NCBI GenBank assembly: GCA_963575745.1
Contig: CAUYUJ010016895.1
Coordinates: forward strand, 50,007 to 72,506
DNA from: Prorocentrum cordatum
Lineage: Eukaryota > Sar > Dinophyceae > Prorocentrales > Prorocentraceae
Direction: 5' to 3'
DNA: 22,500 nt
Position numbers and translations under genes: made by a program. The notes under the pieces are model-generated. The model was not told the DNA's origin and did no database searches. It worked only from the letters and a program-made list of their open reading frames with translations. This document shows positions 18,062-22,500 of this stretch, in pieces (positions within the stretch are counted from its first letter, which is position 1; each line of letters opens with the position of its first letter).

Positions 18062-19219
18062 ATGCCCCTTCAGAACGGCCAGGTGCTGTTGCGGGCCATT
18101 GTGGTTTTTGCTTTCGGTGAGCTCCTGTTGGAGCAAGAATACGAGCCCTCCGGGGCATTCCTTAAGGCCAATGGCGGCGTCGGGGGTTTTGTTGGACCAA
18201 GGATGCCAACATGGGTTTGTACATGCGGACGTAACACGAACTGGATTTCCAGAGTTGTATGCAAGTGTGGAAATGCCGCTCCTCATGAAGTACGACGTGC
18301 AGAAGAGCAGAACGCGCTTGTGGATCTCAGCATCGGCAGCCTCGTGGGCCTGCTCCTGGGAGTAAGCGTGAACATCAGTTGGCACAGCGTCTTGAGGAGC
18401 TACAGCGTACATATGACAAGCTGATTTCTGGTGGTGCTTGTGGCGATGCTGGCAAGCCTACTGCTGACCTCAAAGACCAGAAGAGAACGACCGGTGAGAC
18501 AGCATCAAGCAGCTTGAGGTGGCCATCGGTCATTGTGATAAGCTGGGCGACTCAGGCAAGGGTGCTAGGCAGAGTTGGAAGCGAAGTTGCTGGCAGGACG
18601 TGGAGAACCCGCTGTGTGCAAGCCACGACCCACTAAACACACAAATATGGGACATCGTCTGGCTCATGCGACCAGCAAGAAGCAACGGTTGGAAGAGCCA
18701 CTTCAGAAGCAGTTTGATCTCATTGCGACTGCTCAAGACCAGATTGACGGCAGGCGGGTTACGGCTGTTGCCACTGAGCGTGAGATCGGAGTCCTCAACC
18801 GCGAGCTCGTACGCACGTTACCTGGAATTCCATGCATAGACCTCGAGCTGGACCCGAGTGTGCTGGCAGATTCTCCTGACCAGGCTCCTTTACAAGAGAT
18901 GTTCCAGTCCGAGGCGTTCCAAAAGTTCCAGGCACTGCTGGCAGCTACCCAGCAGGCGAAGGTTGCGAAACCATCATCTGAGTCACCGGCACAGTCACCT
19001 TTCTCGAGCAGTGGCGCTGGGGTCTCTCCTACTGATCCTCTCCGTGGCGTTCCCGAAGAAGGTGGTTCTGAACATCTCCCAACACCAGGCTCTATCAGCG
19101 ATATGGACCTCGACGATGGCATTGTTGAGGAGATCTTCCAGGCTGCCATCCGTGTCGACATGCGTACCTTCATTGAGCAGTTCGGTAGCAGGCTTGTCAA
19201 GAAGCCGCGCAGTGGGTAG
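18062..19219 (+). pseudogene. LINE ORF1: CxC-CxC zinc-finger motif and coiled-coil-like region, frameshifted
   Basis: A nucleic-acid-binding ORF1 protein is expected at this place in a LINE. From ATG 18062 the frame gives a ~47-residue leader, then WVCTCG (18212-18229), NW-I-SR and VCKCGNAAP (18257-18283). The spacing W-x-C-x-C-x11-C-x-C resembles a RanBP2-type finger with one residue missing between each cysteine pair. The frame then changes near 18360 (QRLEELQRTYDKLISGG), near 18498 (KQLEVAIGHCDKLGDSGKG) and near 18572 (ELEAKLLAG). The last frame is open to TAG 19217-19219 and continues a charged, Leu/Gln-rich helical stretch, then a Ser/Pro-rich and acidic C-terminus (ISDMDLDDGIVEEIF). The segments read as one continuous protein once shifts are allowed for. 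The start is a guess. Confidence 0.7.
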
Positions 19220-19539
19220 TGCTCGGCTGCCTCTCTGCTGCGGACTGCACTTGTCTAAATTCGGAGTTCCTGCTCCACCTCCGCCTCCCCCCAGCCCCAT
19301 CGCCCACTCGCCTCTGCCTCGTGGCCTGGGCGAATGTGTTGAGTGCGGCAACAGCTGGCCGACGCTGAGAGGCTCTGCTCGACGACGGCCCTCGTGCTCC
19401 TGGCGCAGGAGATAGGCACCCTGGAGGGCCGCGAGGGGGGGGGGGGGGCCGCCTCGGCGGCTGGGCCCGGGTGGAACATGTTTTGTTCCTCTCCCATCCC
19501 TGGGGGGCCGGGTAGACCTACAGCGGGGTCTGCGGTTAC
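19220..19539 (+). other. Spacer between LINE ORF1 and ORF2
   Basis: GC-rich stretch with a G13 run near 19435-19447 and no recognisable domain. It may hold the unrecognised N-terminal part of ORF2 or an inter-ORF spacer. Confidence 0.4.
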
Positions 19540-19880
19540 CGTTCGCACGCATGTTGGCCCACGTTGGCCGTCGGATGTTTCAGGGGTGATCGTTCCAGGA
19601 CGTGCGATTCACGCGATTGTTTATCTCCCAGGCTGGCCCCCTCTCAGCGTCATATCCTGCTCTGAAATCAGGGACGGGGCTTTGTGCTCTCAACCTCGCC
19701 CTCCTCCGTAGGATTGGCGAGCGACTTGAAGGGAAACAGATGCGCGTTGCGGGTGGCGATTGGAACCTTGACCCCAGCCTGGTGGATGCGACTGGTTAAG
19801 CTCGGAGGGTTGACGGGCCCCTTTCCGTGCCCAGCGCGAAAATTTGCTTGTCCCCTGGGAGCCTCACCACGATTGGTTTA
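19540..19880 (+). pseudogene. LINE ORF2 endonuclease (EEP) fragment
   Basis: The endonuclease would nick target DNA for target-primed reverse transcription. One frame reads VSGVIVPGRAIHAIVYLPGW (about 19578-19637). After a shift near 19655 a second reads GLCALNLALLRRIGERLEG and then RVAGGDWNLDPSLVDATG (to 19796). GDWN at 19755-19766 corresponds to the GD[FW]N motif of the EEP superfamily. The second frame ends at TAA 19797-19799, and similarity continues one frame over (LVKLGGLTGPFPCP). The N-terminal metal-binding Asn and Glu motifs are not visible, and I see no clear terminal His motif. It is not functional as it stands. Confidence 0.65.
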
Positions 19881-19961
19881 ATGGTTGCCAGTGCCGCCTT
19901 TGCCCGCGCCTGCGATTAGGTTGAGGCGGGCACATCCTGGCCCCGCCGACCCCGCCGCCCT

Positions 19962-20907
19962 GTGTCAATCACCCTCCGTCCCGATGCTGCGCGGTGCTAT
20001 CAGCTGACGTATCGGTCGCATCAGGAGCTCCCGACTGAACTCCCGTTTGGCCCCGTCCCCAGGCCTGTGGACTGGGCCCTTAGTCGCCCTATTGCCGAGT
20101 GCGCCGCGGCTGCTGGTTTTGTCTTCCCCAGTCGGCGAGGCTTGGGACATACTCGCTGTTGCGTGCAAGTTTTTCGCTAGCCAGCTCGAGCTCGAACTCG
20201 AGGTTTACATTGGGGTGGCGGTCAAACGCAAGGGGCGCAAAGGGGATCTGTTCCAACCTCGTTGGGCCCCGACTTTTACGAAACCTAAGGCTCTCGGTGC
20301 TCGTGATCAGAACTGCGGGTGGGTCTGGCTTGCTCAGCACTTGTCCGAAACGATTGGGGCCTCTGCGAGGTTCCGACAGGCGGGCCAGGATCCAGATGTT
20401 CTTGGCCAGGACAAGATACACCAGCTCAAGGAGGAAACCAGCCACCAGATCCAGCAGTTGCTCGCGCTGCGTACCCTGGCGAGGGGCAGGGTGCGCGCCT
20501 CGACGCCGCCCTCGGCCAGGCTGGACGCCCCGCGCGCTCCCTTCCACGGGCGCTGGCCTCGACGAGTGGATCGACGGGCGCCGGGAGTTCTTGTCGTCGC
20601 GGGGCGGCGACCTCACCGAGGCCCGCAAGGGGGGGGCGGGGGGGGCGAGGGCCACGCGACGGCCCGCGGAACTTATGCAGAAATGGATGGCCACGGTCGC
20701 GCAAGATCACCCGGGTGCGTTTTCCAATTCCCCCCGAGAGCTTTTGAAGGAAGAAGGCGAAAGTCTCGCCAAAGTCTGGCGCGCGTCGCATGTGCCGCCA
20801 GAAGCTTGCGCCCCTGATAGGTCTCATCTGCCGCGGCCGGCGGCGGCCGCCATGAGGGGTGCTACTCGGAGCTTCTCGCCCCTGACGTCGCAGTCGCTGG
20901 GCGGAAT
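19962..20907 (+). pseudogene. LINE ORF2 linker between endonuclease and reverse transcriptase
   Basis: Three successive frames carry the kind of sequence found between endonuclease and RT in these elements. The first reads RSHQELPTELPFGPVPRPVD (about 20013-20072). The second reads EAWDILAVACKFFASQLELE and NCGWVWLAQHLSET (about 20137-20352). The third reads LDEWIDGRREFLSSRGGDLT (about 20558-20617) and MQKWMATVAQDHPGAF. A G-rich slippage site lies at 20628-20647. The assignment rests on position and a general resemblance to this linker, not on a catalytic motif. Confidence 0.5.
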
Positions 20908-21793
20908 GTGCCCGAGACATTTTGCCGTTGTGTCGGACGAGGCTCTCGTTACTTTCAATGTGATAATATCCCGGCGATCGAATCCCTGGGCTTGTTTCCG
21001 AAACAGTTGTTCTCCTTTCTCCCCCTTCTTGAAAAACCAAGAGGGGGCTTCGCCCCGTCTCGTTGCGCGCGGGGCCATTCCGCGTCTGGGGGCGTTTCAT
21101 TCAAGGGGCCTCATGGTGTTCGATTTTGACACCGACCACCCACGTAAGCGCTGGGCCCTCGGCCCAGGGCGCAGCGCTGAAGATGCCGCGCGGCATCGGG
21201 CCGCGCAGGCCGCAGTTGCCCATGATGAGAACAGGGGGACGGGGGGAGTGATTTGGGACGGTGCCAAATACTATGAGTCTTTCGATCTCGGCCCGTTAAA
21301 AGACAGGGCGCTGCGGCGCGGCGTTGATCCTGCCATTGTCAAGACCGCTTTCATTTACTGGAGGGGGGCCCGATTGTTGAGACTGGGGGCCGCGTGCGGT
21401 TCCCCACCCTACTTTGCCTCCCCTGGCCTTCCTGCTGGCGACATCTTTAACGATATCATGGTTGGCATTTATAGCACCGAAGCGTTTGATCAGCTTGTTC
21501 TGGATAGCCCTGATATCGTTTTGTCCTCCCACGTTGATGGTGATAGTGCCACGATTTCAGGTTCGGGGCATCAGGTTCTGACCACCATGTCCAGTGCCGC
21601 CGCTGGCCTGCACGCCCCGTTCAGGGGCGAGCTGCGCGTCGGCATCCAGCCCGACAAGGCCAGCACCTTCGCAAGCAGCCTCGCGCTCGCTAAGAAGATT
21701 GCTGCCCTTTCTCAGGAAGCGCGCAGGCCAGGTCACCAACAGCGCGGTCTCCCTTGGCACCGACCTGGTTCCAAGTCAGTAGCGCTGTGCTAA
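20908..21793 (+). pseudogene. LINE ORF2 reverse transcriptase, catalytic motif mutated
   Basis: The RNA-dependent DNA polymerase of the LINE. Fingers: SLGLFPKQLF and LLEKPRGGF (about 20983-21052), the latter equivalent to the P-K-x-x-GG-x-R motif. A frame change near 21125 leads into the palm: WDGAKYYESFDL (21254-21289, first catalytic Asp at 21257-21259), then PGLPAGDIFNDIMVGIYS (about 21421-21474), then SSHVDGDSATISGSG. The conserved Asp pair should read x-V-D-D; here it is V-D-G-D (21533-21544), so the second Asp is Gly by one base change. VGIQPDKASTFASSLALAKK (about 21638-21697) matches the region that follows the palm. The frame shifts again near 21720, where VTNSAVSLGTDL continues the protein. 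Both the shifts and the lost Asp predict no activity. Confidence 0.8.
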
Positions 21794-21865
21794 GTGAGGC
21801 CTCTGGAAACGGAAACAAAGGTTGCGCGAGGTGAAAGAGAGGCACCTGGTTTTGATTCGTTATCG

Positions 21866-22162
21866 GGCCAGGTTTCCTAGTAAAAAAGGAGAGGATGGGG
21901 AAACTCCACGTTGCTGGAGTTCTGTCAGCGGCCGGCGTTGGCTCGGCGGTGGTGGGGATGCGCAATCACGGGCTGGAAGAAGCGCGTAGGGTTTTATTGC
22001 CCTGTCATCCGCCACGGCACCGCGGCTGCTCCCTCCAGGCCCGTCTGGCGATCCCAGGGGACCCTGCGTGGGGACCTCCCGTCGCCCCTGCCCTTGATTG
22101 GACTTCGATTGTTTAGTTGCCCCCCCCCCCCTTCCATCCCCCAGTGCAATGTGAAGGAGATC
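21866..22162 (+). pseudogene. LINE ORF2 C-terminal segment, first part
   Basis: Frame reading KKERMGKLHVAGVLSAAGVG (about 21883-21942), then SAVVGMRNHGLEEARRVL, and GDPAWGPPVAPALDWTSIV to TAG at 22114-22116. The pattern (small residues, GM-x-N, L-x-x-A/L-R, DPAW) recalls the conserved thumb and C-terminal region of dinoflagellate-type LINE ORF2 proteins. The frame starts after an in-frame TGA at about 21855. A C10 run at 22121-22130 follows. Confidence 0.5.
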
Positions 22163-22462
22163 GCGCAGTGATGGCGGGCCGTTGAGTATGATGATACGGT
22201 CACGTGGCGATCCTCGCGTGGACCGCTGCATCGCGTGCTCCTGTTCCTGGCGAGAGCTGGGTGGAAATCCACTGGCCCGCTCACTTTCGAAGGCGATTAT
22301 GGTAGAGAGGTCCACCTCGACAACATTTCCCTTTCCTTGGTTTCGCATGCGTTGAGACTGGCGGCCCAGCGACGGCAAGAGCGAGTCTTATGTCTGGGCG
22401 CTCCAGGGGCCAGAGGTGTTCGGATTTGCGTCGACCGCCTCAGAGAAAGCTTTGGGCCCTAG
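22163..22462 (+). pseudogene. LINE ORF2 C-terminal segment, second part
   Basis: A further frame reads RGPLHRVLLFLARAGWKSTG (about 22217-22276), then PLTFEGDYGREVHLDNISLS and HALRLAAQRRQERV, ending at TAG 22460-22462. The GW-x4-P-x-x-x-x-x-D-G-x-x-x-x-L pattern fits the same C-terminal region. I assign it by context and order and cannot name a catalytic role. Confidence 0.45.
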
Positions 22463-22500
22463 CGGGCGCGAGATGACTTCTCACCAGAAGCATATCTCGC

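Larger units (their letters stand above)
18062..22462 (+). mobile_element. Decayed LINE (non-LTR retrotransposon), ORF1 plus ORF2
   Basis: Order on the plus strand: ORF1 with a zinc-finger-like motif and helical region, a ~320-bp spacer, then ORF2 pieces with an endonuclease/exonuclease/phosphatase-type motif, a linker, a reverse transcriptase, and a C-terminal extension. This order is that of LINEs found in great numbers in dinoflagellates. Every part changes reading frame, with about a dozen shifts in all, and stops interrupt it. It is therefore a dead copy. The 5' edge abuts a TCC array and cannot be fixed. The element may run past the right edge; no poly(A) or 3' repeat is seen. Confidence 0.85.

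Noticed and set aside
1-22500. Dinoflagellate spliced-leader relic
   Set aside because: I looked for the GCCATTTTGGCTCAAG core on both strands. Only short GGCTCAAG matches inside the minisatellite occur (for example near 12898).

Overview
The window looks like accessory nuclear DNA of a eukaryotic protist, most likely a dinoflagellate. It is GC-rich, very repeat-rich and almost gene-free, and its only recognisable protein-coding remains belong to a non-LTR retrotransposon (LINE) of the endonuclease plus reverse-transcriptase type that is common in dinoflagellate genomes. I found no spliced-leader relic, rRNA or tRNA, so the assignment is an inference. I recognise no intact host gene.

Layout: 1-1308 is unassigned. 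1309-2053 is a degenerate CAT/ATC trinucleotide array. 2104-13592 is a family of related long repeat units, here called U1 to U5. Each has a conserved head, a body of imperfect 21-bp minisatellite (core GGCCGTCTTGG) broken by a conserved ~75-bp module, and a conserved tail. Units join at a GATC inside a GC-rich hairpin. U1, U2 and U3 are head to tail. U3 is split in its tail by two tandem copies (A 5702-7931, B 7937-10590) of a larger element. That element carries 12-bp inverted repeats, a ~72-bp repeat array and a long GAGGCT-type array. U4 (10672-12468 plus 13524-13592) is split twice: by a 295-bp MITE with a TA duplication (10728-11022), and by U5, a unit in reverse orientation (12469-13523). 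U4 and U5 together form a large imperfect palindrome. A diverged minisatellite block follows (about 13665-14290).

From 14291 to 18020 lie unassigned sequence, a ~450-bp polypyrimidine tract, a mosaic trinucleotide array (GGA, GAT, GAC, GGT) and a TCC array. From 18062 to about 22462 is a decayed plus-strand LINE. It has an ORF1 with a CxC...CxC zinc-finger motif and a coiled-coil-like region, then an ORF2 with an endonuclease (GDWN motif) and a reverse transcriptase in which the catalytic Asp pair reads VDGD. Many frameshifts make it a pseudogene.

The most informative feature is the nested insertion history. For the MITE, the A/B element and the U5 inversion, uninterrupted copies of the target lie in the same window. 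Insertion boundaries and target duplications can therefore be read directly. All comparisons were made by eye; no alignment or database search was run.
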